From Vagococcus silagei (GTDB lineage Bacteria; Bacillota; Bacilli; Lactobacillales; Vagococcaceae): a stretch of DNA of 61,729 nt. Below are positions 50,998 to 60,298 of this stretch, in pieces. The notes beneath the pieces are model-generated. The model was given only the letters and a program-made list of their open reading frames with translations, did no database searches and was not told the DNA's origin. The stretch spans positions 1 through 61,729 of the forward strand of contig NZ_SDGV01000008.1 of the NCBI RefSeq assembly GCF_004795745.1, written 5' to 3'. The translations under genes and the position numbers were made by a program. Within the stretch, counting starts at the first letter, position 1, and every line of letters begins with the position of its first letter.

Positions 50998-53649
50998 ATG
51001 AAAAAAAATAAATTATTACTAGTCGATGGTAACAGTATTGCTTTTAGAGGATTCTTTGCATTATACCAATCACTAGAACGTTTTAAAAATAAACAAGGAT
51101 TGCATACGAATGCGTTATACGCGGTCAATACAATGTTAGATAATGTTTTAAAAGATGTTCAACCAACACATGCACTAGTTGCGTTTGATGCTGGTAAAAC
51201 AACCTTCCGTCACGGATTCTATGAAGAATACAAAGCAGGACGTGCTAAAACGCCAAGTGAATTTAGAGAACAGATGCCTTATTTACGAGATTTGATTGAA
51301 GGCTTAGGGATGAAGCATTATGAATTAGATAATTTTGAAGCGGATGATATTATCGGAACACTAGCAAAAAGTGTGGATCCTAATGAATTTGATGTTGTCA
51401 TTCTAACTGGTGACAAGGATTTGACGCAACTCGCTTCTGACAATGTGACGATAAATGTAACCATTAAAGGGGTTAGTGAGATTGAAGCTTATACACCAGC
51501 CCATATAATGGAAAAATATGGGCTAGAACCTGTTCAAATTATTGATATGAAAGGGTTAGCTGGTGATGCGTCCGATAATATTCCTGGCGTCACAAAAATT
51601 GGAGAAAAAACAGCAATTAAGTTGTTAAAAGAATATCAAACAGTCGAAGGTGTCTATGAACACGTCGATGAAATGAAAAAAAGTAAGATGAAAGAAAATC
51701 TGATTAACGAAAAAGAAATCGCCTTGATGAGTAAACGCTTAGCAACGATTAATACAAATAGTCCGATTGAAATCGCTGTTTCAGATTTAGATTATTCAGG
51801 TAAGAATTTCGAGAAACTGATAGCTTTTTATAAAGAAATGGATTTTAATTCATTCTTGGCGAAATTAGATACAACAGATGCTGATGTTCCAGTCACACCA
51901 CGTGAAGAAATTACATATGAAGTAGTAGAAAAAATCGAATCAGCGATGTTAAGTTCTGATATGGTGTTCCATATTGAGATGCTTGACGAAAACTACCATA
52001 CGTCTGATATTGTGGCTGTTGCTTGGGGAAATGATAAACACCGCTATGTGACAACAGGGGATTGGGCATTAATGGACCCTTTAATGATTGCGTATCTTGA
52101 AAACCCGGAATTGACCAAACGAGTTTATGATTTTAAACGTTTATACGTGGCAGCTTGTCGCTATGATATCTCACTTGAAGGTGTTGCATTTGATGTTTTA
52201 CTAGCAGCATATATCGTAGCTTCTACAAATAACAGTGAAGACATTGCTGAAGTTGCTGAAACTTTTGATTTTTATGAATTGGATCGTGATGAAAAAGTTT
52301 ATGGTAAGGGGGTTAAGCGTGGTATTCCAGAAGATGAATCAGTTTTCACGGAACACCTTGCCCGTAAGATTCATGCCATTGATTTTCTTTATCCTAAACT
52401 GTATCAAGAATTAGAGGAACGCCAGCAAAAAGAACTTTTCTATGATATGGAGTTACCTTTAGCAAGAATTTTAGCTGATATGGAAATTACCGGAATTACG
52501 GTTGATGCAAATCGCTTAAATGAAATGAAAGGTGAGTTTGCCGAAATATTAACCGAGATTGAACAAAAAATTTATGCTGAAGCTGGTGAAGAATTTAATA
52601 TAAATTCACCAAAACAGTTGGGTGTGATTCTATTTGAGAAAATGAAATTACCTGTCATTAAAAAAACTAAAACAGGTTATTCAACGGCTGTTGACGTTTT
52701 AGAAAAATTACAAGGTGAGTCTCCTATTATTGATGATATTTTAAGATATCGTCAAATCGCTAAGATTCAATCAACTTATGTTGAAGGATTGTTAAAAGTT
52801 ATTTTTTCAGACCAAAAAATTCATACACGTTACGTACAGACATTAACACAAACAGGTCGTTTAAGTTCAGTTGATCCAAACTTACAAAATATTCCGATTC
52901 GCTTAGAAGAAGGTCGTAAAATTCGTCAGGCGTTTGTTCCTCGCAAAGCGGGCTGGAAATTGTTTTCTTCGGACTACTCGCAAATTGAGCTCCGAGTTTT
53001 GGCAGATATTTCTGGTGACGAACATTTAAGACAAGCTTTTATTGATGGTCAGGATATTCACGCTAGTACGGCAATGCGTGTTTTTGGTGTGAAAACAGCT
53101 GAAGAGGTTGATGGTAATCTGAGAAGACAAGCAAAAGCTGTTAACTTTGGTATCGTATATGGCATTAGTGATTATGGTCTATCGCAAAACTTAGGCATTA
53201 GTCGCAAAGAAGCGAAAACTTTTATTGATACTTATTTTGAAAAATATCCTGGTGTTAAATCATACATGGAAGATATTGTTCGCGATGCGAAAGATAAAGG
53301 CTATGTTGAGACACTTTATCATCGTCGTCGCTATTTACCAGATATCAATGCACGTAATTTTAACTTACGTTCTTTTGCGGAACGTACAGCTATTAATACG
53401 CCAATCCAAGGAAGTGCTGCTGATATTTTGAAAATTGCGATGATTAAAATCGATCAACGCCTAAAAGCAGAAAAGATGGAAGCAACAATGTTACTTCAAG
53501 TGCACGATGAGCTTGTATTTGAAGCACCTGAAGAAGAATTGGAAAAACTACAACAATTGGTTGAAGAAACCATGGCTGATGCTGTTGATCTAGCCGTACC
53601 ATTACGTGCAGATAGTAGTAGTGGCGCAACATGGTATGATGCCAAATAA
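50998..53649 (+). CDS. polA: DNA polymerase I
   Basis: PolA fills gaps and removes RNA primers during replication and repair. The 883-residue protein has an N-terminal 5'-3' exonuclease (about 1-290, NFEADDIIGTLA and LTGDKDLTQL), a degenerate 3'-5' exonuclease domain (about 300-465) where the usual DxE reads HIE, so proofreading is absent as in Bacillus enzymes, and a polymerase domain with motif A DYSQIELRVLA (about 660), motif B RRQAKAVNFGIVYG and motif C VHDELVFE (about 835). GAGG precedes the ATG. mutM follows after 14 bases. Confidence 0.97.
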   Translation: MKKNKLLLVDGNSIAFRGFFALYQSLERFKNKQGLHTNALYAVNTMLDNVLKDVQPTHALVAFDAGKTTFRHGFYEEYKAGRAKTPSEFREQMPYLRDLIEGLGMKHYELDNFEADDIIGTLAKSVDPNEFDVVILTGDKDLTQLASDNVTINVTIKGVSEIEAYTPAHIMEKYGLEPVQIIDMKGLAGDASDNIPGVTKIGEKTAIKLLKEYQTVEGVYEHVDEMKKSKMKENLINEKEIALMSKRLATINTNSPIEIAVSDLDYSGKNFEKLIAFYKEMDFNSFLAKLDTTDADVPVTPREEITYEVVEKIESAMLSSDMVFHIEMLDENYHTSDIVAVAWGNDKHRYVTTGDWALMDPLMIAYLENPELTKRVYDFKRLYVAACRYDISLEGVAFDVLLAAYIVASTNNSEDIAEVAETFDFYELDRDEKVYGKGVKRGIPEDESVFTEHLARKIHAIDFLYPKLYQELEERQQKELFYDMELPLARILADMEITGITVDANRLNEMKGEFAEILTEIEQKIYAEAGEEFNINSPKQLGVILFEKMKLPVIKKTKTGYSTAVDVLEKLQGESPIIDDILRYRQIAKIQSTYVEGLLKVIFSDQKIHTRYVQTLTQTGRLSSVDPNLQNIPIRLEEGRKIRQAFVPRKAGWKLFSSDYSQIELRVLADISGDEHLRQAFIDGQDIHASTAMRVFGVKTAEEVDGNLRRQAKAVNFGIVYGISDYGLSQNLGISRKEAKTFIDTYFEKYPGVKSYMEDIVRDAKDKGYVETLYHRRRYLPDINARNFNLRSFAERTAINTPIQGSAADILKIAMIKIDQRLKAEKMEATMLLQVHDELVFEAPEEELEKLQQLVEETMADAVDLAVPLRADSSSGATWYDAK

Positions 53650-53663
53650 GGGGGAAGTAAACC

Positions 53664-54494
53664 ATGCCGGAATTACCAGAAGTTGAAACAGTCCGCAAGG
53701 GTTTAGAACAACTGGTCTTAGGAAAAACTGTTGACCACGTGATTGTATCTTGGAATCGAATTATCGAATCACCTGACATTGAAGAATTTAAACATCAACT
53801 AATTGGTGAAACATTACATTCTGTTTCAAGACGGGGAAAGTATTTGATTTTCCATTGGACGCATTTTGATATGGTGAGTCATTTGCGGATGGAAGGTAAA
53901 TTTGATTATTGTGATGCAGATGATGTAGTCACTAAACATACACATGTTAGATTTGTCTTTACAGATCAATCAGAACTTCGTTACCTTGACGTGCGAAAGT
54001 TTGGTCGTTTAACGCTGTTACCAAAAGATACAGCTGAAAATTATAAAGGTATAAAAAAACTCGGCCCAGAACCAACGAATGAGATGTTTAAGTTAGAGGA
54101 TTTTGTGGCTAAGCTAAAGAAACATAAAAAAGCTATTAAACCACTCCTTTTAGAGCAAACTTTAGTGACTGGCTTGGGAAATATTTATGTCGATGAAGCA
54201 CTTTTTATGGCGCGTATTCATCCAGAGCAACCGGCTAATACTTTGACGCTTGCAGAAATTGAAGTGTTACATCAGTCAATTATTGAATGTTTACAAAAAG
54301 CCGTTGACGCCGGTGGCACGACAATTCGGAGTTATAAGAATGCGTTAGGTGAAGCAGGAACCTTCCAAGTGAATTTACAAGTCTACGGACGAAATGGAGA
54401 GCAGTGTCCTAATTGCGGCAATGAAATTGCAAAAATTAAGGTTGCCCAGCGAGGCACGCATCTTTGTTCAATATGTCAACGTCTTCATGATTAA
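53664..54494 (+). CDS. mutM: formamidopyrimidine-DNA glycosylase
   Basis: MutM excises 8-oxoguanine and formamidopyrimidines and nicks the strand. The 276-residue protein has the catalytic N-terminus PELPEVETV (Pro2, Glu3), the H2TH region (LLLEQTLVTGLGNIYVDEALF) and a C-terminal four-cysteine zinc finger (CPNC at about 248, CSIC at about 268). It is closely spaced with polA and coaE in a conserved operon. Confidence 0.96.
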   Translation: MPELPEVETVRKGLEQLVLGKTVDHVIVSWNRIIESPDIEEFKHQLIGETLHSVSRRGKYLIFHWTHFDMVSHLRMEGKFDYCDADDVVTKHTHVRFVFTDQSELRYLDVRKFGRLTLLPKDTAENYKGIKKLGPEPTNEMFKLEDFVAKLKKHKKAIKPLLLEQTLVTGLGNIYVDEALFMARIHPEQPANTLTLAEIEVLHQSIIECLQKAVDAGGTTIRSYKNALGEAGTFQVNLQVYGRNGEQCPNCGNEIAKIKVAQRGTHLCSICQRLHD

Positions 54495-54506
54495 GGAGGA
54501 ATTACG

Positions 54507-55121
54507 ATGCCGTTACTTTTAGGATTAACAGGAGGTATTGCTTCTGGAAAAAGCACTGTGAGTCAATATTTTGAACAACGCAATTATCCGCTGATTGATG
54601 CTGATGTCGTGGCGCGAAAAGTGGTTGAACCAGGCTCAAAAGGTTTAGCTTTAATTGTTGAGGCATTTGGTTCAGAGATATTAGCTAGTGATCAATCGCT
54701 GAATCGCGAAGCGTTGGGAAAAATAATTTTTCACGATGATACGAAACGCGAATTGTTAAATACTGTATTAGCTGATGAAATCAAACAAGAAATCGTCAAA
54801 GAATTATTATATTTAACTGAGGCAAATTATGAATTAATTGTTTTAGATATCCCATTACTCTTTGAAGCAGGCTATGACGCGCTCGTGGATCAAATAATGG
54901 TGGTCTACGTGGATGAAGAAACACAGTTAAATCGCTTGATGCTTAGAGATGGTATACCTGAACACGAAGCGCAAGCTCGAATTAAAAGTCAAATGTCTTT
55001 AGAAGAAAAAGTCAAAAAATCAGATTGTGTTATCGATAATTCTGATAGTTTAGAACTGACTTACCAGCAACTAGACATTTGGTTAAATAATTATAAAAAT
55101 AATTTGGAAAAGAAGAGTTAA
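54507..55121 (+). CDS. coaE: dephospho-CoA kinase
   Basis: CoaE catalyses the last step of coenzyme A synthesis. The 204-residue protein has the P-loop GGIASGKST (about 8-16), the DADVVARK motif and DIPLLFEAGYD. AAGGAGG precedes the ATG. It starts 12 bases after mutM and ends in a terminator, closing the polA-mutM-coaE unit. Confidence 0.95.
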   Translation: MPLLLGLTGGIASGKSTVSQYFEQRNYPLIDADVVARKVVEPGSKGLALIVEAFGSEILASDQSLNREALGKIIFHDDTKRELLNTVLADEIKQEIVKELLYLTEANYELIVLDIPLLFEAGYDALVDQIMVVYVDEETQLNRLMLRDGIPEHEAQARIKSQMSLEEKVKKSDCVIDNSDSLELTYQQLDIWLNNYKNNLEKKS

Positions 55122-55139
55122 TGCTTCTTTTCCTTTTTT
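55106..55139 (+). terminator. terminator of the polA-mutM-coaE operon
   Basis: A perfect 10-bp stem GGAAAAGAAG/CTTCTTTTCC with an 8-base loop containing the coaE stop codon, then T-rich sequence. Confidence 0.85.
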
Positions 55140-55169
55140 AGTTAAAGGTATACCTATCAAGTAAAAACA

Positions 55170-55178
55170 TGCTATAAT
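55170..55178 (+). promoter_or_regulatory. extended -10 promoter for nrdR-dnaB-dnaI
   Basis: TGC-TATAAT is an extended -10 element with a perfect hexamer, 49 bases before the nrdR ATG. No clear -35 box is visible, which extended -10 promoters do not require. Confidence 0.6.
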
Positions 55179-55226
55179 GTGACTAATATCAAGTGGTATA
55201 AACCATAGAAAATAGAGGTGTTACAA

Positions 55227-55694
55227 ATGCAATGTCCAAAATGTCATTATAACGGTTCTCGAGTTGTTGATAGTCGTCCTGCAGATGATGGACGCTCAAT
55301 TCGTCGACGCCGAGAATGTGAAGAATGTGGCTTTAGATTCACAACATTTGAAAGAATCGAAGTGACACCACTTCTTGTCATCAAGAAGAATGGTGCGCGT
55401 GAAGAATTTAATCGTGAAAAAGTATTACGAGGCTTAATTCGTTCTGCTGAAAAACGCCCAGTTTCAATGGAGCAAATGGAACAAGTCGTCGAAAATGTTG
55501 AAAATAGATTACGAAATTTAGGTGAAAATGAAGTATCAACTAATTTGATTGGCGAGTATGTCATGGAAGATCTTGTGAAATTGGATGAGATTTCTTATAT
55601 TCGGTTCGCGAGTGTGTATCGTCAATTTAAAGATATGAGTGTCTTTTTAGAAGAATTACAAGGAATTATAGATCGTGAATCAGAATCAGAATAA
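55227..55694 (+). CDS. nrdR: transcriptional repressor NrdR
   Basis: NrdR represses ribonucleotide reductase genes when dATP/ATP levels are high. The 155-residue protein has an N-terminal zinc ribbon (CPKC at 3-6, CEEC at about 31-34) and an ATP-cone domain (about 48-138). The ATG at 55227 is 7 bases after AGAGGTG. It precedes dnaB and dnaI as in other Firmicutes. Confidence 0.96.
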   Translation: MQCPKCHYNGSRVVDSRPADDGRSIRRRRECEECGFRFTTFERIEVTPLLVIKKNGAREEFNREKVLRGLIRSAEKRPVSMEQMEQVVENVENRLRNLGENEVSTNLIGEYVMEDLVKLDEISYIRFASVYRQFKDMSVFLEELQGIIDRESESE

Positions 55695-55708
55695 AAGGAG
55701 TGTTGAGT

Positions 55709-57124
55709 GTGGCGAGTGCGTGGGATAAAGTAAAACCTAAAGATCAATTTAAAGTAAAACTCACTGCTGATTATAATGCAGTTGACCAACAAACACTCAC
55801 ACTTTTATACCAACCATTAATTGGCATGTCGGCTTATTCATTACTGTTGAATCTAAACCAATTGGCAAAGGTGTATCCAAATGACACAGTGATCGAACAT
55901 TCAACTGTGTTGACGCAGTTAGACATAGGCTTGCCACAGTTTTTTGAAGCGCGAAGTCGGTTAGAAGCAGTCGGTTTATTAAAAACATATGCTCGCGCGA
56001 TAGATGAGGGACATCATTTTATTTATGTCTTGATGCCGCCAGTTAGCCCCATGCAATTTTTGACTGATGACGTGATGTCGTTATTATTGTTGGATAAGAT
56101 TGGTGAAACGAGTTATAAATCATTGGTTGCGCATTTTAGTTTTGATTTGAGTGATTTATCTTCATATCAAAATGTTAGTCGGACATTCGTCGATGTCTTT
56201 TCGATGTCCAATTTAGCAATGAGTCAAGACTCAGAAGAGTTAATTCGGGCAAAAAAACAATTTAAAGCCATGCAAGAAATAACTTCAGAGAGTAATGTTG
56301 AAATTGATAACCCCAATTTTGATTGGGTATTCTTTAAGCAGTTAATTAAAAATTTACCAATTAAAGAAAGTGATATTGATGGTCAATTAAAAAATACGAT
56401 TGATTCATTTCACCATTTGTATGGCATTAATGAATTAGAAATGCAAAAATATGTGATGTCTGCAATTGATTTTGTGACTAATGAAATTAAGATAAAAGAA
56501 TTGAAACAATATATTTATCGCGATTACCATGGCCGAAAGAAACAAATTGTATCACCAATGAAGACTTTGAAGGCTGAAGGCTTAAAAACAGAGGCTGAAG
56601 TGGAGACTTTTAGAAAAAATACTTTAAAACGAGAAAACTATTCGGAACAAGAGATTGCTGTCATTTTAGCGTGCGAAAAAACACCACCATTGGTCTTTTT
56701 AAAAGCAGTTAAAGAGCAAAAGGGTGGCTTTGTTGCGAGTAATGAGAGATGGACGATTGAAACGATTGTCAATCAGTCAAAATTACCAAATTCAGTCATT
56801 AATATGTTGATTCATTATCTACTGGTTGTGAAAAAAGAAACATCATTGAATCAAAATCTCGTTAGTACAATTGCGAATGATTGGGTACAAAAGAAATTGT
56901 TTACCCCTGAAGAAGCACTTTCTCAAGTGAAAGGGTATCAAAAACAGACTAAAGCGCGTACTTCTTCAAAAAGGGGTCCGCAGTCTAAACGTAAAGAAAC
57001 TTTACCAGAATGGGCACAATCTGAAGAGAAACGCGTTGAAACGCCAGTTTCTAAGGAAGAACAAGCTTATTTTGCAGAACAGTTAAAACGATTGAATCAA
57101 TCACGAGAGGAGGAGACTAGCTAA
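55709..57124 (+). CDS. dnaB: replication initiation and membrane attachment protein DnaB
   Basis: Firmicutes DnaB works with DnaD and DnaI to load the replicative helicase at oriC and restart sites. The 471-residue protein shows the family N-terminus (LTLLYQPLIGMSAYSLLL) and a C-terminal DnaB/DnaD-type helical domain (about 310-400). The GTG at 55709 lies 8 bases after AAAGGAG; a GTG at 55700 overlaps that site. It is 14 bases after nrdR and overlaps the dnaI start by one base. Confidence 0.93.
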   Translation: MASAWDKVKPKDQFKVKLTADYNAVDQQTLTLLYQPLIGMSAYSLLLNLNQLAKVYPNDTVIEHSTVLTQLDIGLPQFFEARSRLEAVGLLKTYARAIDEGHHFIYVLMPPVSPMQFLTDDVMSLLLLDKIGETSYKSLVAHFSFDLSDLSSYQNVSRTFVDVFSMSNLAMSQDSEELIRAKKQFKAMQEITSESNVEIDNPNFDWVFFKQLIKNLPIKESDIDGQLKNTIDSFHHLYGINELEMQKYVMSAIDFVTNEIKIKELKQYIYRDYHGRKKQIVSPMKTLKAEGLKTEAEVETFRKNTLKRENYSEQEIAVILACEKTPPLVFLKAVKEQKGGFVASNERWTIETIVNQSKLPNSVINMLIHYLLVVKKETSLNQNLVSTIANDWVQKKLFTPEEALSQVKGYQKQTKARTSSKRGPQSKRKETLPEWAQSEEKRVETPVSKEEQAYFAEQLKRLNQSREEETS

Positions 57125-58053
57125 TGGAAAGTATTGGTAAAAACCTTAATCAGCAGTTGCAAAAATCAGATCGCTTAAGTAAATTAGATCATATTATGCA
57201 AGAAGTGATGAAAGACGAGGACGTTCGTTTGTTTATTCAAGAGCATCGTGACGAATTAACGAATGAGGATATTCAAAAAAGCCAAGCTAAATTATATGAA
57301 TTCGTAAAAGAAAAAGAAAAATTTCGCTTGAACGATCCAATGATGATTGCGCCAGGATACGAGCCACGTCTCTTTTTAAATTATCATTTTATCGATGTGA
57401 CTTATATTCCAACAAAAGACTTACTTGAAAAACAAGCGCAACAAGAAATTAAAAATCGTGTTAGAGCTGTTGATATGCCGAAAGATATTCGTGAAGCGCG
57501 CTTAGATCGCTTTGAGCTAACAAATGAACGTAAACTAGCGTTGCAGTATGCACTAGAATTTATCGGGCAATATGAAGCAGCGCCAAAACATTTTCATCAA
57601 GGGCTCTACCTTCAAGGCACCTTTGGAGTTGGTAAAACATATCTATTGGGTGCAATTGCAAATCAATTGGCTGAAAAAGGCTTTAGAACAACCTTGATTC
57701 ATTTTCCAACCTTTGCAGTTGAGATGAAAAATTCGATTAAAACAGAGACTGTTTTTGAAAAACTTGAAGCAATCAAAAAGGCACCGATTTTGATGATTGA
57801 TGATATTGGTGCGGATTCGATGAGTAGTTGGATTCGTGATGATATTTTAGGTGTTATTTTACAGTATCGAATGCAAGAACAATTACCGACTTTTTTCTCT
57901 TCAAATTTTGATATGAAACAACTTGAAAGTGAACATCTTCGTGTCTCTCAAAAAGGTGAAGATGAACCATTAAAAGCGAAACGAATCATGGAGCGTATCC
58001 GCTACTTATCAAAAGAAGTGAAAATGATTGGTCAAAATAGACGACTAAATTAA
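57124..58053 (+). CDS. dnaI: primosomal helicase loader DnaI
   Basis: DnaI is the AAA+ ATPase that loads the DnaC-type helicase. The 309-residue protein has a helicase-binding N-terminal domain (about 1-110) and an AAA+ core with Walker A GTFGVGKT (about 165-172), Walker B LMIDDIGAD and an arginine-finger region RIMERIRYL. Its ATG overlaps the dnaB stop (TAATG), so the two are translationally coupled. Confidence 0.95.
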   Translation: MESIGKNLNQQLQKSDRLSKLDHIMQEVMKDEDVRLFIQEHRDELTNEDIQKSQAKLYEFVKEKEKFRLNDPMMIAPGYEPRLFLNYHFIDVTYIPTKDLLEKQAQQEIKNRVRAVDMPKDIREARLDRFELTNERKLALQYALEFIGQYEAAPKHFHQGLYLQGTFGVGKTYLLGAIANQLAEKGFRTTLIHFPTFAVEMKNSIKTETVFEKLEAIKKAPILMIDDIGADSMSSWIRDDILGVILQYRMQEQLPTFFSSNFDMKQLESEHLRVSQKGEDEPLKAKRIMERIRYLSKEVKMIGQNRRLN

Positions 58054-58089
58054 AACAAAATAACAAGCATAAATGTAAAAATAAACTGA

Positions 58090-58118
58090 TTGACAAAGAC
58101 CGTCTAGACTAGTATAAT
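58090..58118 (+). promoter_or_regulatory. consensus promoter of yceD-rpmF
   Basis: TTGACA, 17-base spacer, TATAAT: a perfect sigma-A promoter, as expected for ribosomal protein expression. Confidence 0.9.
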
Positions 58119-58145
58119 TACTTTTGTTGCTTAAGGAGTGAAGTT

Positions 58146-58700
58146 ATGAAATGGGCATTATCTGAGCTAAATAAATTTAGAGGAAGCCAAGTTGAATTTG
58201 ATGAAACAGTGGATTTAGAACAAACTTTAATTAATCGTGAAAATACGATTATTAGTGTTTCACCGATTCATGTTAAAGGTCTAGTTGCTGTAGATTCGAC
58301 AAGCTACTTAGCACATTTTACAATTGATACGACTTTGATTTTACCATCAAGTCGATCATTAGAACCAGTTGAATTCCCTCTATTTCTTGAGGTGGATGAA
58401 GTTTATATGAAAGAAGAAATTCTTAAAGAGATGAAAGACTTAACTGAAGAGCAAGTTAGTTTAATTATGCCTTTAGAGAAAGATATCATCGATTTAACTG
58501 AAGCAGTTGAAGATTTCATTTTATTAAACTTGCCAATCCAAATTTTAACTGAAGCTGAAAAACAAGAAACAGCAGACTTACCTAAAGGAGACTTTTGGCA
58601 AGTCATTTCTGAAGAAGATGTGATCGAAGAAGCAGCATCTGAGGCAGAAACTAAGATTGATCCTCGTCTTGCAAAACTATCTGAATTACTTGATGATTAG
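58146..58700 (+). CDS. YceD-family protein (DUF177)
   Basis: The 184-residue protein matches the DUF177/YceD family, almost always encoded just before rpmF. In E. coli YceD affects 23S rRNA levels, and the plant homologue is needed for 23S rRNA processing, so a role in large-subunit assembly is inferred. It has an acidic C-terminal half and usable LPLQIL-like family pattern (LNLPIQILTEAEK). AAGGAG precedes the ATG. Confidence 0.88.
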   Translation: MKWALSELNKFRGSQVEFDETVDLEQTLINRENTIISVSPIHVKGLVAVDSTSYLAHFTIDTTLILPSSRSLEPVEFPLFLEVDEVYMKEEILKEMKDLTEEQVSLIMPLEKDIIDLTEAVEDFILLNLPIQILTEAEKQETADLPKGDFWQVISEEDVIEEAASEAETKIDPRLAKLSELLDD

Positions 58701-58718
58701 TTTGTAGGATTGGAATAT

Positions 58719-58739
58719 ATGTGTAAATTTTTTACACAT
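58719..58739 (+). promoter_or_regulatory. hairpin between yceD and rpmF
   Basis: A perfect 9-bp stem ATGTGTAAA/TTTACACAT with a 3-base loop lies 25 bases before the rpmF start. There is no T-run, so it is not a terminator; an RNase site, mRNA stabiliser or L32-related control element is possible. Confidence 0.5.
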
Positions 58740-58763
58740 CTTTATTTAAGGAGGTGTATATAC

Positions 58764-58943
58764 ATGGCAGTACCAAAAAGAAAAACATCAAAAGCTAAAA
58801 AAGCTAGACGTCGTACTCACTACAAGTTATCAGCTCCAGGCCTAACAGCTTGTGCTAACTGTGGAGAAATGAAGAAAAACCATCACGTGTGTCCATCATG
58901 TGGCCATTACGATGGAAAAGACGTTATGACTAAAGAAGCGTAA
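58764..58943 (+). CDS. rpmF: 50S ribosomal protein L32
   Basis: The 59-residue protein starts with [17 protein letters not shown] and has the zinc-binding CxxC pair (CANC, CPSC), so this is the C+ form of L32. The ATG at 58764 follows AAGGAGGTG; an upstream in-frame ATG at 58710 would add 18 residues across the hairpin and is rejected. Confidence 0.97.
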   Translation: MAVPKRKTSKAKKARRRTHYKLSAPGLTACANCGEMKKNHHVCPSCGHYDGKDVMTKEA

Positions 58944-58964
58944 AACATTTTTTGAAAATGTTAA

Positions 58965-59002
58965 AACCCTGAGACTAACCATGGAAGTCTCAGGGTTTTT
59001 GT
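58965..59002 (+). terminator. terminator of rpmF
   Basis: A perfect 12-bp stem (58965-58976 with 58986-58997) and T-run. Confidence 0.92.
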
Positions 59003-59048
59003 TATATAAGAATTTAGTTTACATAATATTATTATATGGAGTGGTTGG

Positions 59049-59528
59049 ATGTTAGACTACCAAAAACCAATAATTTCAGATGTCGCAGTACTGCGTCTTC
59101 AAACAAATCTTATGCGAAAAGATGGTCAAATAGTACAAGGATCGTTGAATTTACAGTCTAGTAGAGATGATGATCTGTGGCTTAAAAAAGCTAAGAAAGA
59201 GCTGTTTTACGTCGTGAGAAATGAGAAGAAACAGATTGTAGGCCTTTTATCTTTAAAAGAGAGGCTTGAAGCCTATGATGCAATAGAAGGTGGTCATCTT
59301 GCGTATACAGTTTTCCCGGAATTTCAAAATATAGGGATTGGTAATGAAGTTTTTACAAAAGGATTAGAAATTTTAACTGAATTACAGATTTATCCAATAT
59401 TCGTTTCGTGCAGGGAATCGAATGCTGCTTCAGAAGCAATTATTATTAAAAATGGTGGAAAATTAAGTTATCAGAAACAAGTTAATCACTATCAAGTGAA
59501 TCATTATAGAATTATGCCGCGAGAATAA
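59049..59528 (+). CDS. GNAT-family N-acetyltransferase
   Basis: The 159-residue protein has GNAT motif A FPEFQNIGIGNEVFTKGL (about 94-111) and the ESNAASEAIIIKNGG ending typical of YjaB/PA4866-like members. The substrate is unknown. GGAG lies upstream of the ATG. Its end overlaps the terminator hairpin. Confidence 0.85.
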   Translation: MLDYQKPIISDVAVLRLQTNLMRKDGQIVQGSLNLQSSRDDDLWLKKAKKELFYVVRNEKKQIVGLLSLKERLEAYDAIEGGHLAYTVFPEFQNIGIGNEVFTKGLEILTELQIYPIFVSCRESNAASEAIIIKNGGKLSYQKQVNHYQVNHYRIMPRE

Positions 59529-59559
59529 ACGTTAGTTATGTTTATTCTCGTGGTTTTTT
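59517..59559 (+). terminator. terminator overlapping the GNAT stop codon
   Basis: A stem of about 14 bp (59517-59530 with 59540-59553) followed by six T. Confidence 0.85.
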
Positions 59560-59562
59560 CTT

Positions 59563-59591
59563 TTGACAAAGTCAATATTATTCGTTAAGAT
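59563..59591 (+). promoter_or_regulatory. promoter and candidate operator of the tetR-hydrolase operon
   Basis: TTGACA, 17-base spacer, TAAGAT. The -35 box is part of a perfect palindrome TTGAC-AAA-GTCAA (59563-59575), a good candidate for TetR autorepression. Confidence 0.6.
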
Positions 59592-59635
59592 ATAAAACAT
59601 ACCGATTGAATGTTTTTTTGGAAGGAGTACTAAAA

Positions 59636-60298
59636 TTGGCAAAAAAATATACGGCTGATGAAGTGATAGAGATGATACTTGATGTATCTTCGAGTCTATT
59701 TGTATCGAAAGGTTATGAAAAAACCTCTATTCAAGATATTGTAAAAGGACTGGATGGTCTGAGCCGGGGTGCAATTTATCATCATTTCGAATCGAAGCAA
59801 GCCATTATTAATGGTGTAGTCAGGCGCTTCGTCCCTACAGAAGAAGAGTTAGATAATATTGCAGCAGCAAAAGGCTTGAGTGGATTAGAAAAAATTCAAA
59901 AATTATTAATTGATGCGATGTTCAATCAAAAGCGCAGTGAGACTTTAGGCTCAAGCTATGAGCTTTTAAATGATGCGATTTTCTTTTCACTATATATTAC
60001 AACAATGACCGAAATACTGTCACCGTATATTGAAATGTTTATAGAAGAAGGGCACGTTGATGGATCGGTTTCAGCTCCCTTTCCTAGACAAATTGCAGAA
60101 GTAATTATCATGTTAATTAGTACATGGTTTATCAATGCACTATACCCTAACACTGCTGAAACGTTTTGGGAGAAACTTTCTGCGTGTCAGTATGTACTAA
60201 AGCAATGCGGTGTTGACGTACTGTCGAAAGAAGTATTACAGACAATAATGAGCAATGTAGAAAGTAAGGTTAAAGAATATGAAGACAAATCAAATTAA
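59636..60298 (+). CDS. TetR-family transcriptional regulator
   Basis: The 220-residue protein has a TetR helix-turn-helix (TSIQDIVKGLDGLSRGAIYHHF, within about 30-55) and a helical ligand-binding domain. The TTG at 59636 is 8 bases after AAGGAG; the frame continues upstream with no ribosome binding site. It overlaps the alpha/beta-hydrolase gene by 20 bases, so it probably controls the operon in response to a substrate of that enzyme or a related lipophilic compound. Confidence 0.9.
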   Translation: MAKKYTADEVIEMILDVSSSLFVSKGYEKTSIQDIVKGLDGLSRGAIYHHFESKQAIINGVVRRFVPTEEELDNIAAAKGLSGLEKIQKLLIDAMFNQKRSETLGSSYELLNDAIFFSLYITTMTEILSPYIEMFIEEGHVDGSVSAPFPRQIAEVIIMLISTWFINALYPNTAETFWEKLSACQYVLKQCGVDVLSKEVLQTIMSNVESKVKEYEDKSN

